DNA from: Gammaproteobacteria bacterium
GTDB taxonomy: Bacteria > Pseudomonadota > Gammaproteobacteria > Pseudomonadales > Litorivicinaceae
Length of the DNA stretch: 48,559 nt
Assembly: GCA_002705795.1 (NCBI GenBank)
Contig: PAHG01000002.1
Coordinates: 1-48,559, forward strand
Reading direction: 5' to 3'
This document shows positions 33,365 through 44,040 of this stretch, in pieces. Under the pieces are notes generated by a model that was not told the DNA's origin, did no database searches, and worked only from the letters and a program-made list of their open reading frames with translations. The translations under genes and the position numbers were made by a program. The first letter of the stretch is position 1. The number at the start of each line of letters is the position of its first letter.

Positions 33365-34228
33365 TCAGTGACCGAGATCTTTGTAGTGCTTCTTGCTGAT
33401 CTCTAACCCCAATCTTTCCTCTACCCAGAAGCGCAACCGGTTGCGCAGATCTCGCCGAGTCAACCGGTACGACTCGTCTGGCTCGAAAGTTAACTCGGCT
33501 GAATTATTCAACCACTCAGCCATGATCCCCGGGTGGCTGCCCACATAAGGCCTAAGCTCTGCAACATCAATTTTTCCATACGTAGTGAACACGTCGTGCT
33601 TAGCCCCCCAAAACTTTCCGACTTGTCGTAGCTTCCGATTCGTAAACTCAATCTTCCTGCAGTGCCCGTAATGGTAAATACTCGCACCAGCATACCGAGC
33701 TCTGGGATATCGCCCCTTCTTATTCCCGTCTAGTATCACAAAAAATAACCCATCGGGCGCGATCGAGCGGACACTGTTCTTGATTATCCTCGGGGCCCTG
33801 CGGTATCCCGCGATTCCTAACTGCGAGGGTGTTCCGTAGAAATGCAGAAAATCAAAATACAGGGCCTCAACCTCAGGGTCATCTCGATACCGCTCCATGG
33901 TGCTCCTAATGTTTTGGAGATCGTCTTCGTGCAGGACCTCGTCGCCCTCAAGGTAAAACGCCCAGTCACCGTTGCAGTTGAACTGCGCGATCATCTTCTG
34001 CTGTCCGTAGACATAGCCTCGGTCCTGCATTTTCTCGTTCCAAGATGTCTCAATTACACGGATCTTCGGGTCACCGATCGCTCGGACACGCTGAAGCGTG
34101 TCATCGCCACTGGTCCCTACGGCGACTATGTACTCATCAACGATAGGCAAGAGCGACTGTATGCTCTCCTCGAACGGATAACCGTTCGATACCGCATCGC
34201 GCAGGAAGGTGAACCCGGAGACTACCAT
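33365..34228 (-). CDS. Glycosyltransferase family 2-like protein
   Basis: A 287-residue GT-A protein. FTFLRDAVSNGYPFEESI at the start, VDEYIVAVGTSGDDTL and the metal-site region WAFYLEGDEVLHEDD fit GT2-like enzymes that have a D/E-x-D variant (EGDE). A C-terminal YHYGHCRK block is seen in related LPS and hopanoid-type GT2 proteins. The start is ATG at 34228, overlapping the upstream gene by seven bases; a TTG six bases earlier is possible. Donor and acceptor are unknown. Confidence 0.82.
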   Translation of the reverse strand: MVVSGFTFLRDAVSNGYPFEESIQSLLPIVDEYIVAVGTSGDDTLQRVRAIGDPKIRVIETSWNEKMQDRGYVYGQQKMIAQFNCNGDWAFYLEGDEVLHEDDLQNIRSTMERYRDDPEVEALYFDFLHFYGTPSQLGIAGYRRAPRIIKNSVRSIAPDGLFFVILDGNKKGRYPRARYAGASIYHYGHCRKIEFTNRKLRQVGKFWGAKHDVFTTYGKIDVAELRPYVGSHPGIMAEWLNNSAELTFEPDESYRLTRRDLRNRLRFWVEERLGLEISKKHYKDLGH

Positions 34229-35025
34229 AGGCAACGTAAAACCGATTTATGGGCCACAACTGTTGTATCGTCCACCAGCGTTTCTTTAAACATTTTTTCG
34301 TTGGAGGATAACTGGGCCCTGCTATGTTTCTCATGCCAAAAATGAAGAACACAAGACGCGAATCGCCCGTTACGGATCCTACACCCTAGGTGTAGCAGTC
34401 TGACAACCAGATCACTATCCTCTCGCCCCCAGCCTCTATAACGCTCGTCAAATCCGCTGACCGCGACAAGATCTGATTTTAGTAGCCCAACATTACATGT
34501 CCTGACCAGGCGCCACCGCCGCGGTGTCAGGTCACGAATAAACCCGAGCGGCAACCCCAAAAATTTGAGGCCCCGAAACCATCTACGAGTATGGCTGAAG
34601 TCGTGCGCATCAAGAATCTCAGACGACCTCGTCCTATCAAGCAGCTGCCTTCCACCCGTCACAACCCAACCAGGCTGGGCTAGTTTCTGATGGGACTCGA
34701 TGAAATTATCAGGGACCAAGCAGTCCCCGTCGATAAAGATCAAATGGTCTCCGGTCGCCTTGAGTATGGCAAGGTTTCTGATCCTAGACGCCCTGAAACC
34801 ATTATCAGGCTGCCACACCAGCGTAATAGGTAGATGACTACTCCAGCGCTGAACCACATCGCGGCAGCCGGGATTCGAGCCATCATCAGCGACAACTATC
34901 TGAGCTGCACGGATAGTCTGTTTAGCTAGACCGCACAGAACATACTCCAGAAAATGAGGCTCGTTAAAAGTTGTTACCACTAACGTGCTCTGCGACGGCC
35001 TACTACCCAACGTGTTCAATACCAA
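34222..35025 (-). CDS. Glycosyltransferase family 2 with GT7-like C-terminal segment
   Basis: A protein of about 267 residues. The GT2 N-terminus has LVVTTFNEPHFLEYVL, VVADDGSNPG and FIDGDCLVP (metal-binding D-x-D). The later GWGREDSDLVVRLLHLG is a GT7/galactosyltransferase-associated block. No ATG is available; TTG codons at 35025, 35019 and 35010 are the only early starts and none has a strong ribosome binding site. It is the first minus-strand gene of the glycan locus at this side and faces a plus-strand gene at 35220. Confidence 0.85.
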   Translation of the reverse strand: MVLNTLGSRPSQSTLVVTTFNEPHFLEYVLCGLAKQTIRAAQIVVADDGSNPGCRDVVQRWSSHLPITLVWQPDNGFRASRIRNLAILKATGDHLIFIDGDCLVPDNFIESHQKLAQPGWVVTGGRQLLDRTRSSEILDAHDFSHTRRWFRGLKFLGLPLGFIRDLTPRRWRLVRTCNVGLLKSDLVAVSGFDERYRGWGREDSDLVVRLLHLGCRIRNGRFASCVLHFWHEKHSRAQLSSNEKMFKETLVDDTTVVAHKSVLRCLW

Positions 35026-35165
35026 TAATGCAATCTATCGAAGGGAGGATAGAACAAAATACCCCCAAACTCACTAACTCTTGCATTCATTCTGACAACG
35101 GCCCCGTTCACAAAACTTTTGGCTCACGACCGCGATTTTATTCTGTACTCACAGTTATTGACTCT

Positions 35166-35171
35166 TATAAT
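35166..35171 (+). promoter_or_regulatory. Putative -10 box for the small exported-protein gene
   Basis: A consensus TATAAT lies 48 bases before the GTG start at 35220. The -35 region 17 bases upstream (CTGTAC) is weak. The spacing to the gene is normal for a short 5' leader. Confidence 0.35.
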
Positions 35172-35219
35172 CACTTTCCGACCGGCGACAGACATGTCTG
35201 AATTAACAGGAGAAGCAGA

Positions 35220-35684
35220 GTGAATAGCAAACCTTTCTGGTTAGTAATGAGTGCATTGGCCTGGATTAGTCCGCCGGCAATCAGTGAGACAATCTCGTCT
35301 GAGGTTGATAGGTCACTGGAAACATGTTCAGCAAAACTAAAGGAAGTTGCCGCTGGCTGGCAGAGACTTCAACTACTCTTCGCGTCAAGAGATGACTGGG
35401 TTGAGATGTGCGCCGAGCAAATTCGGTCAGACTTGAGAGCGGCGGCCGACCGTGACTATGAGTCTGGAAACGCTACTGACCAAAGTTTTAGGCAACGAAT
35501 GGATGAAATAAGCAAGTACGTTTCCGATCACACAGCTATGGGTGTCTCAGGAAGCGAATACCGGAATGCGTCGGTAGAACGATTTATCGTGGTCGACGGT
35601 AAGGAAAAGTCACGACCCTCAGGTGAGTCAGCAGGGGAACCGATCATCGAGACACTCCCAGGCTACGAGGCAATCTCTAAATAA
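35220..35684 (+). CDS. Small predicted exported protein, unknown function
   Basis: A 154-residue protein with a GTG start and a good ribosome binding site (AGGAGA). Residues 1-22 form a signal-peptide-like segment (PFWLVMSALAWISPPAIS, then ETIS). The mature part is charged and mostly helical in appearance, with two cysteines (ETCSAKL and EMCAEQI) that could form a disulfide. I do not recognise a family. It stands alone on the plus strand between the glycan locus and the porin, ending at a shared terminator. Confidence 0.7.
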   Translation: MNSKPFWLVMSALAWISPPAISETISSEVDRSLETCSAKLKEVAAGWQRLQLLFASRDDWVEMCAEQIRSDLRAAADRDYESGNATDQSFRQRMDEISKYVSDHTAMGVSGSEYRNASVERFIVVDGKEKSRPSGESAGEPIIETLPGYEAISK

Positions 35685-35717
35685 AAAACCCGGCCCACTA
35701 AAGCGGACCGGGTTTTT
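35684..35717. terminator. Bidirectional intrinsic terminator
   Basis: A stem of AACCCGG-CCC against GGACCGGGTT (one C/T difference) encloses a short loop (ACTAAAGC). It is flanked by an A-run on the left and a T-run on the right, so it works in both directions: for the small exported-protein gene and for the porin gene ending at 35732. Confidence 0.9.
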
Positions 35718-35731
35718 CTTGGGTGTAGTTC

Positions 35732-36571
35732 TTAGAACTTGAACGCTATACCAACGGCAGTAGTCTCTGCTGTAGCGTCTTGCTCGTCGTCTGTGTTCTC
35801 AACGAATGCAGTCACACCACCGCCCATGCCGTAATGAATACCCATGGTTGTGACGTCTGCGCTGGTTGCACCAGCCGAAGACGTTTCCTGGGTCTCGATC
35901 GCGAGAGTGATGTCGCCCGTAGTGTAGGTCAGGGACATTGAGTCCGTGTCCGTGTCCACACCAGCGGCAGTAGTCGTTGTGTACTGCTCCGCGGCGAGAC
36001 CGATACCAGCCATGGAGTACGTCAACGCGACGTATTGCTGCTCTGTGTCGTCCTTGTTGTCCTGGATGCCGTAACGGACCGACAGATCACCCGCACTGTA
36101 CTTAGCAGAGAAGCCGTCACCCTCAGAGGCTGGGGAGGCGTAGTTGGTCTCAGAACTCATGGAGTAGTTGAGCGTCAGGCCCTCTACCAGAGTCGGGAGC
36201 GTGTACAACAGCGCCGCGTCGATGTTAGGCGTGCCACCAGTGAGGACGTAGCCCCAGTCGGTGACGTCATCGACCGCGTCGAGTGCGCTAGAGGTATCAC
36301 CAGCGTCGATCTTACCGAAAGGACCAGAAATGGTCAGTGAAGAACTGCCGTCTTCATCTCCATCGGTATCGTAGTTGATATCCGCAGACACACTAAAACC
36401 GTTAGCTGTCTCGGTTGATGCCTTGATGTTGAAGTCTCCATCCAGAGCGGAAGTTGACGCACCGTTACTATCCTGCAGGCTGAACTCCTGGTCACCAGTG
36501 ATGGTGATATCGGCAGCCAATACTGGCGCAGCAAACGCTACAGCCACTGCAGATGCGATAATTTTTTTCAT
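35732..36571 (-). CDS. Gram-negative outer-membrane porin
   Basis: A 279-residue beta-barrel protein. The signal peptide is MKKIIASAVAVAFAAPVLA, with cleavage after AxA. The mature protein is rich in Asp, Thr, Ser and Gly, shows alternating barrel strands and ends in Phe (AFKF), as porins inserted by BAM do. Length is on the short side for trimeric porins (about 300-380). The start is the ATG giving MKKIIA, with GAGGGA seven bases upstream. Strong acidity suggests a marine or saline habitat. It is transcribed alone and ends at the shared terminator. Confidence 0.9.
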   Translation of the reverse strand: MKKIIASAVAVAFAAPVLAADITITGDQEFSLQDSNGASTSALDGDFNIKASTETANGFSVSADINYDTDGDEDGSSSLTISGPFGKIDAGDTSSALDAVDDVTDWGYVLTGGTPNIDAALLYTLPTLVEGLTLNYSMSSETNYASPASEGDGFSAKYSAGDLSVRYGIQDNKDDTEQQYVALTYSMAGIGLAAEQYTTTTAAGVDTDTDSMSLTYTTGDITLAIETQETSSAGATSADVTTMGIHYGMGGGVTAFVENTDDEQDATAETTAVGIAFKF

Positions 36572-36649
36572 TTGAGATTCCCTCATTATATAAATTTAAA
36601 GGCTACTTAAGTATCCTCTTTTTTCTGGGTTCCCCCAGAGGCAGGTAAG

Positions 36650-36853
36650 CTAGACCCACCGAGGTGTGCTACCAAAAAAGGCATCACAGGCGTCAAGATA
36701 ACCAAACCTAACCGATTGGACAACCGCTACCTCCGATAGAGACCTGATTATTTCTTTGTATTTTCTTACTATCCAAACCGCAATTCTAAAAAAAATTGTG
36801 GAGTTTCCAGGGTCGAATTTGATTGTCGGGTTTCCGATTACTCCAACACGCAT
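36650..36853 (-). CDS. Possible small protein upstream of the porin (67 aa)
   Basis: The ATG has GGGGAG seven bases upstream. The frame reads as a basic, partly hydrophobic protein (MRVGVIGNP, then FFRIAVWIVRKYKEIIRSL) and stops 79 bases before the porin start. I do not recognise a family. It could be real, or a leader region of the porin transcript that happens to be open. Confidence 0.3.
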   Translation of the reverse strand: MRVGVIGNPTIKFDPGNSTIFFRIAVWIVRKYKEIIRSLSEVAVVQSVRFGYLDACDAFFGSTPRWV

Positions 36854-37419
36854 TCTTGTACTCCCCGGGAGGAACAAAAAAAGGTATATATATCAGTTAC
36901 TAAGGTATAATTTGACTTCTCCAAATCAAGTCTGAGCTCCTGGCGTGCATCAGTGAAGATTGAATATGGCTGCCTGACGCTCTTCCTCGCCGTCTTGGGT
37001 TACACGTGATATTTGTGCTATCTCTCACAGCAATATTAGACTAATGTCTAATATTGAGGACGGGAACTTTTACGAAACGACCACTATGCGTTGTCCTAAC
37101 ACACTGTCAGAAGGTTCGCCAGGAAGACCGAGCATTGCTCTAGGACAACTGATGCGCTGAGCAGCACTGGGCTATTCGGTCGGGTGCTGATTGATCGGAT
37201 GTTCAGATCACGTGCCACGTAAGACAGAAAATCGATGCTAACCAGATTAGAGCCGTCAAACCCTGTGCTCATTCGATTAGACAGGCCAGAACGACCGCGA
37301 TTATTTTCTTACTGATGGGTAGAATACAGACACATCCGGATCTAAGCATCGACTGCTAAAAGATCGTCCAGCCCAAACTTGTCAAAGACATGATATGCCC
37401 AGCGGTATACCCTCAAGAC
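36854..37419. other. About 570-base stretch with no confident gene
   Basis: Holds the far upstream region of the porin and the end of secF. It contains a perfect 11-base inverted repeat (37031-37056) and a 25-codon in-frame continuation after the secF stop (37342-37419). No tRNA, sRNA or terminator that I can recognise. Confidence 0.4.
37031..37056. repeat. Perfect 11-base inverted repeat with 4-base centre
   Basis: CAATATTAGAC, then TAAT, then GTCTAATATTG. The arms pair without mismatch and there is no T-run after it in either direction, so it is not a terminator. It looks like an operator for a dimeric regulator, or a small hairpin. It lies about 460 bases upstream of the porin start. Confidence 0.6.
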
Positions 37420-38337
37420 CTAAGGCCGACCATCGGACTCTTGGTCCTTTTCTGGGACCAGTAAATCGTCCCGAGAGATACCCATCACGAGAAGAGCCAA
37501 CGTCACAACGTAAATAGAGGAATACGTCCCCACGGCGACGCCTACCGTTAACGCGAGCGCAAAGTTATGGATCAACTCACCACCCAAAGAGAGAAGCGCC
37601 AGAAGCACAAGTAATGTCGTCACCGACGTAGCTAAGGTCCTGCTCAGCGTCTGGTTAATCGAGTCATTCAGGACCCTCAGGGGGTCATTTGTTCGCATAA
37701 TCCGGAAGTTCTCACGGATCCGGTCTGACACCACGATCGAGTCGTTCAAGGAATAGCCAATGACCGCCAAGACCGCAGCCAACACGGTCAGATCAAAATC
37801 AAGACCAAATAAGGCAAAGACGCCCAAGACGATTAACACGTCGTGAATCAACGCGACAACCGCGGCCACCGAGAATTTGAACTGGAAACGAAAAGCGACA
37901 TAGATCATCACTATACCGAGCGCCAACAGCAGACCTAAACCACCTTGCTCTCTCAGCTCCTCACCGACAGCCGAGCCGACAAACTCTGATCGCAACAGTT
38001 CGACCTCAAAACCCGCCGCTTGCAGCACTGCGAATACCTGATCACCGGCTTTTGGCGCATTATCCTGTGCCAGGCGCACGATCACATCAGTCGGTGTCCC
38101 GAAGGCCTGAACAACTGCGTCGGCAAAGCCCGCGTTCACCAGTACTTCCCGGACCGCCTCCAGCGTGGGCTCCTGAGCGAACTCAAGCTCAACCAACGAA
38201 CCGCCCGTGAAATCCAAACCGAAACTCAACCCATTTGTCGCAAGCAGAACTATCGAAACGATTACTGCCAAGATTGAGCCCGATGCCGCTATATTTCGAA
38301 CCGCCATAAAATTGAGTGATGGAATTCCCAGGCGCAT
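37420..38337 (-). CDS. secF: Protein translocase subunit SecF
   Basis: A 305-residue inner-membrane protein that with SecD uses the proton-motive force to complete export through SecYEG. The first helix is followed by the SecF signature GLDFTGGSLVELEF; later ALGIVMIYVAFRFQFKF and VIGYSLNDSIVVSDRIREN are standard. I use the ATG giving MRLGIPSLNFM, two bases after the secD stop; an upstream start would overlap secD by 91 bases. It is the last gene of queA-tgt-yajC-secD-secF. Confidence 0.96.
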   Translation of the reverse strand: MRLGIPSLNFMAVRNIAASGSILAVIVSIVLLATNGLSFGLDFTGGSLVELEFAQEPTLEAVREVLVNAGFADAVVQAFGTPTDVIVRLAQDNAPKAGDQVFAVLQAAGFEVELLRSEFVGSAVGEELREQGGLGLLLALGIVMIYVAFRFQFKFSVAAVVALIHDVLIVLGVFALFGLDFDLTVLAAVLAVIGYSLNDSIVVSDRIRENFRIMRTNDPLRVLNDSINQTLSRTLATSVTTLLVLLALLSLGGELIHNFALALTVGVAVGTYSSIYVVTLALLVMGISRDDLLVPEKDQESDGRP

Positions 38338-38339
38338 AA

Positions 38340-40187
38340 TTACACGGCCCACTTCGGCAAGCGGCGGTGACCGAACAGCCCCTCTACTAACAACCGTGTC
38401 ACCAACGTGGCGGTAAACAGCGACGTGCAAATACCAATCGCGAGCGTAATCGCAAACCCTTTCACAGGGCCCGATCCCATTCCCACGAGTATGATAGCGA
38501 CCAGGAGAGTCGTGATGTTAGCGTCTAGAATAGTTACGAACGCCCGCTCAAAGCCCACCCGGATCGCCTGCGGATCCACTAGGCCCCGGCCCCGCTCCTC
38601 ACGAATCCTAGAGAATATCAATACATTTGCGTCAACTGCCATCCCCACCGTCAACACAATGCCCGCGATTCCCGGTAGTGTCAGAACCGCCTGGAAAAGG
38701 CTCATGATCGCGACCAATAAAACCAGATTTGCTGCGAGAGCAATATTCGCGATGACGCCAAACCCCCTGTAGAACCAGATCATGAAGACCATCACCAGGA
38801 TAAAACCGATGATGACGGAGTTAAGACCCCTCTCAATATTCTCTGCACCCAGACTTGGACCGATGGTTCGCTCTTCAACGAAATAAATTGGTGCAGCCAG
38901 TGCTCCAGCCCGCAGCAATAGCGCGAGCTCGGATGCCTCTCGCGCGCTCTCAAGACCCGTGATTCGGAACTGATTACCAAGCACCGCCTGGATCGTCGCG
39001 AGTGAAATGATGCCCTGCTCTTTATAGCGAACTTGTGTAACCTCACCCGTCTGACGGCTAACCTCGTCACGCGTCCGTGACTCGATAAAAATCACAGCCA
39101 TCCGGCGACCAACCGACGTTTTGGTCACATCAGCCATCCGACGGCCGCCAGACGCGTCCAGGCTGATATTGACCTGCGGCATACCGTTTTCATCAAAGCT
39201 TGAACGCGCGTCGCTGACAGAGTTACCGGTGGTAATGATGTCGCGCTGAAGTTGAGCAACCCGATCGTTCACACGGAATTTAAACTGCTGAGTCTCACGG
39301 ATCGGCGTATCAGGCAGAGCTTCTAGACGGAACTCGAGGTTCGCTGTCGCACCGAGTACACGCTTCGCGGTTGCGGTATCCTGAACGCCTGGTAACTCAA
39401 CAACGATCCTGTTACGACCCTGGCGTTGGACCAGAGGCTCAGACACACCCAGCTCGTTGACACGGTTACGAAGAGTTGTGAGGTTCTGGCTGACAGCATA
39501 GTCTTCGATGTTCCCTCGCTCGCCCTCGGCCAACAGAAGACTAACAAACGCTCCACCGTCCGCATCTGCTTCCCGGTAAGCGAATACTCCAGCGTATTCC
39601 GCACGGATGCGCTCTATCCCCTGCGACCGGGTCTCTGTGTTTAGGAACCGGATCTCAATTTCGCCACCCGGTTTCACCTCCAGAGAACGGAAGCGGATCC
39701 GCTCCCGACGCAACATTTGCTTGATCTCAGACGCATAGGCATCCAATCGCTGAGATACAGCAGCTTCTAGGTCAACCTCCATCAGAAAATGCACACCACC
39801 GCGGAGATCGAGACCCAATTTCATAGGATGCGCACCCACCGACTGGAGCCAATCAGGGGTCGTTGGCGCAAGGTTTAGGGCGACAATAAAATCAGAACCC
39901 AGTATTTTTTGAATCGCGCTCTTGGCTTTTATCTGGGTCTCTACCGAGTCAAACCGAATCAGCGCATGGGAGTCCTCAAAAACCCTCGCGATAGGAGTAA
40001 TACCCGCATCCTTTAGGGCATCCTCAGCCCGAATCACATCCAATTCATCTAGGTTTTCTGTGGAGCGATTTGAAGTAATTTGTACAGCCGGATCATCCGG
40101 AAAACTGTTCGGTAGTCCGTAGAGAGCGCCGAGGATGAGAGAGACGACCACTACGACCGTCTTCCAGAGCGAGAAGCGTTGAATCAC
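38340..40187 (-). CDS. secD: Protein translocase subunit SecD
   Basis: A 615-residue inner-membrane protein, the usual gammaproteobacterial length, with a large periplasmic domain between helix 1 and helices 2-6. Motifs seen: MKLGLDLRGGVHFLMEVD, AVSQNLTTLRNRVNELGVSEP, VELPGVQD and VGMAVDANVLIFSRIREE. The start is GTG with GGATAGG upstream. It lies 11 bases after yajC. Confidence 0.97.
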   Translation of the reverse strand: MIQRFSLWKTVVVVVSLILGALYGLPNSFPDDPAVQITSNRSTENLDELDVIRAEDALKDAGITPIARVFEDSHALIRFDSVETQIKAKSAIQKILGSDFIVALNLAPTTPDWLQSVGAHPMKLGLDLRGGVHFLMEVDLEAAVSQRLDAYASEIKQMLRRERIRFRSLEVKPGGEIEIRFLNTETRSQGIERIRAEYAGVFAYREADADGGAFVSLLLAEGERGNIEDYAVSQNLTTLRNRVNELGVSEPLVQRQGRNRIVVELPGVQDTATAKRVLGATANLEFRLEALPDTPIRETQQFKFRVNDRVAQLQRDIITTGNSVSDARSSFDENGMPQVNISLDASGGRRMADVTKTSVGRRMAVIFIESRTRDEVSRQTGEVTQVRYKEQGIISLATIQAVLGNQFRITGLESAREASELALLLRAGALAAPIYFVEERTIGPSLGAENIERGLNSVIIGFILVMVFMIWFYRGFGVIANIALAANLVLLVAIMSLFQAVLTLPGIAGIVLTVGMAVDANVLIFSRIREERGRGLVDPQAIRVGFERAFVTILDANITTLLVAIILVGMGSGPVKGFAITLAIGICTSLFTATLVTRLLVEGLFGHRRLPKWAV

Positions 40188-40198
40188 AACCTATCCAA

Positions 40199-40522
40199 TT
40201 ATGCTTTTGAGTCTTTCAGAGTACCCTTAGGTAGCAACATGGCAACTGCTGGCTTTTGCACCAAAACTTGAACACCGTCCGCGATTTCCATGGTTACCAC
40301 GTCATCTGCCACTTTGGTGATGCGGCCCATCACCCCACCACCTGTAGCAACCTCGTCACCCTTTGCTAGGTTATCGATAAGATTCCTATGCTCTTTCGCG
40401 CGCTTCTGCTGTGGACGCCATAACAAAAAATAAAAAATCGCTATGAAACCGACCAGCATCAGAATTTGAAACATTGGGTCGGGACCGGCCGGAGCCGTGT
40501 TCGCGTATGCGTTTGAGATCAT
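40199..40522 (-). CDS. yajC: Preprotein translocase subunit YajC
   Basis: A 107-residue single-span protein. A short periplasmic head is followed by one helix (MFQILMLVGFIAIFYFLLW) and the family block RPQQKRAKEHRNLIDNLAKG, then DEVATGGGVMGRI. It associates with the SecDF complex. Position between tgt and secD is the conserved arrangement. Confidence 0.97.
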   Translation of the reverse strand: MISNAYANTAPAGPDPMFQILMLVGFIAIFYFLLWRPQQKRAKEHRNLIDNLAKGDEVATGGGVMGRITKVADDVVTMEIADGVQVLVQKPAVAMLLPKGTLKDSKA

Positions 40523-40597
40523 ATCAACATCATCCGGTGAAGTTTTTAAGTCGCGTAAAGCTACAGGTTGCCGGGCGTTTGAGCAACCGTGATTGGT

Positions 40598-42773
<2,176 letters not shown>

Positions 42774-43126
42774 CTAAATACTCGACTTAAGATGATGGGC
42801 GAAGTCTACTTTTTTTGTGCCAAAAACACAGCTTACTTGTTGAAATCACCAACCAAGATCTGCACTGAGATCTGTCTGGCAATTCAATATATAACGAGTC
42901 TTCCCCAACCGGAGTCTGCGCATGCTGTTGACTGCAATAATCTTCTTCATTAGATCGAGTTAAGTTTTCGTTGAAATTTGACCTAAACCTCGATCGATCT
43001 CCCCACCCTCGTCGATTCCTATCGTCCACGCTAAAGGCTCTTCATCTTGAGCTATCGACCGTTATTTGGCAGCGGCCAAAAGCAGGTGACAACTCAATCC
43101 CGTTTGTTTACCATTCGCGTCCCGTT
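42774..43126. other. Intergenic region between divergent queA and tRNA-Leu
   Basis: About 350 bases that must contain the promoter for the queA operon on the minus strand; I cannot pick one with confidence. A good tRNA-Leu promoter is listed separately. Open frames here are short and not convincing. Confidence 0.5.
43086..43114 (+). promoter_or_regulatory. Putative promoter of tRNA-Leu
   Basis: GTGACA (43086-43091) and TACCAT (43109-43114) are 17 bases apart. The next bases (TCGCGTCCCG) are GC-rich, as in stable-RNA promoters. Transcription would start about 6 bases before the tRNA. Confidence 0.5.
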
Positions 43127-43213
43127 GCCGAAGTGGTGGAATTGGTAGACACGACGGATTCAAAATCCGTTGCCTTTGCGGGCTTGGGGGTTCGAGTCCC
43201 CCCTTCGGTACCA
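43127..43213 (+). tRNA. tRNA-Leu (anticodon CAA)
   Basis: An 87-nt class II tRNA with a long variable arm. The acceptor GCCGAAG pairs with CTTCGGT (one G-U), the D-arm contains GAATTGGTAGACAC, the anticodon loop is TTCAAAA (CAA), and the T-arm GGTTCGAGTCC is standard. CCA is encoded. It resembles E. coli leuX. Confidence 0.96.
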
Positions 43214-43230
43214 AATCGAAACAGCCAAAG

Positions 43231-44040
43231 ATGATGCCTGTGTCAAAAGTCAGCTGCTACATCATCGCTTACAACGAGGCGACCAAGATTCGTCCCGCGA
43301 TCGAGAGCGTCGTAGAATGGGCCGACGAAGTAATCCTTTGCGACTCACATTCAACTGACGATACCGCAAAGATTGCCAGAGAACTGGGCGCTCGCGTGGT
43401 TCAAATCGACTTCAGTGGATTTGGCGCCCTCAGAAATGGGGCTATTGCCCACTGCCGACATGAGTGGATCTTTTCGCTTGACTCCGACGAGCGCTGCACG
43501 CCTGAGGCACGCGATGAGATTCTCTCAATCGTCAGACAAAATAACCAAAGTGGGCCAGTGGCGTATTTTATGCCACGTAACAATTACCTCCTCGGCCGCT
43601 GGGTCAAACACTCGGGCTGGAATCCAGACTATCGTCAGCCACAACTGTTTCGGCGGGGACTCTTGAGCTACACGCTTGAAGAAGTTCATGAAGGCTATAT
43701 CTGCGACGGCCCGGTAGGGCACTTAACCCAGCCGATTTGGCAATTCCCTTTTGAAAATCTAGAGCAAATGCTGCACAAAGCTCAACGTTACTCGTCGCTC
43801 GGTGCCCAGAAACTGCTTAAGAAAAATAAGGTTGGCGGGATGGGTCCGGCCTTGATTCACGGACTGTCTATGTTTTTGAAAATCTATCTCGTGAAAAGTG
43901 GATGGAGAGATGGTCGCGCTGGTTTAGTAATTGCTATTGGCGGATTCATTGGCGCGTTCTATAAATATGCGAAACTAGCGGAATTACAAAACGACTGGAC
44001 TGAACCAACCATGCCTAAAGTGGGCAAGCCAGACTCATGA
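43231..44040 (+). CDS. LPS-core glycosyltransferase family 2 (WaaE/KdtX-like)
   Basis: A 269-residue GT2 enzyme. SCYIIAYNEATKIRPAIESV and ADEVILCDSHSTDDT (donor site) are followed by the metal-binding SLDSDER, as in WaaE/KdtX proteins that add glucose or heptose-linked sugars to the inner LPS core. EEVHEGYI and a C-terminal helical region fit the family. It starts 17 bases after tRNA-Leu and overlaps bax by 4 bases (ATGA). Confidence 0.9.
   Translation: MMPVSKVSCYIIAYNEATKIRPAIESVVEWADEVILCDSHSTDDTAKIARELGARVVQIDFSGFGALRNGAIAHCRHEWIFSLDSDERCTPEARDEILSIVRQNNQSGPVAYFMPRNNYLLGRWVKHSGWNPDYRQPQLFRRGLLSYTLEEVHEGYICDGPVGHLTQPIWQFPFENLEQMLHKAQRYSSLGAQKLLKKNKVGGMGPALIHGLSMFLKIYLVKSGWRDGRAGLVIAIGGFIGAFYKYAKLAELQNDWTEPTMPKVGKPDS

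Noticed and set aside
3309-35025. JUMPstart/ops element of RfaH-controlled glycan operons
   Set aside because: I searched the larger gaps on the minus strand for GGCGGTAGCGT-like sequence and found none in an upstream position; one partial match lies inside asnB.
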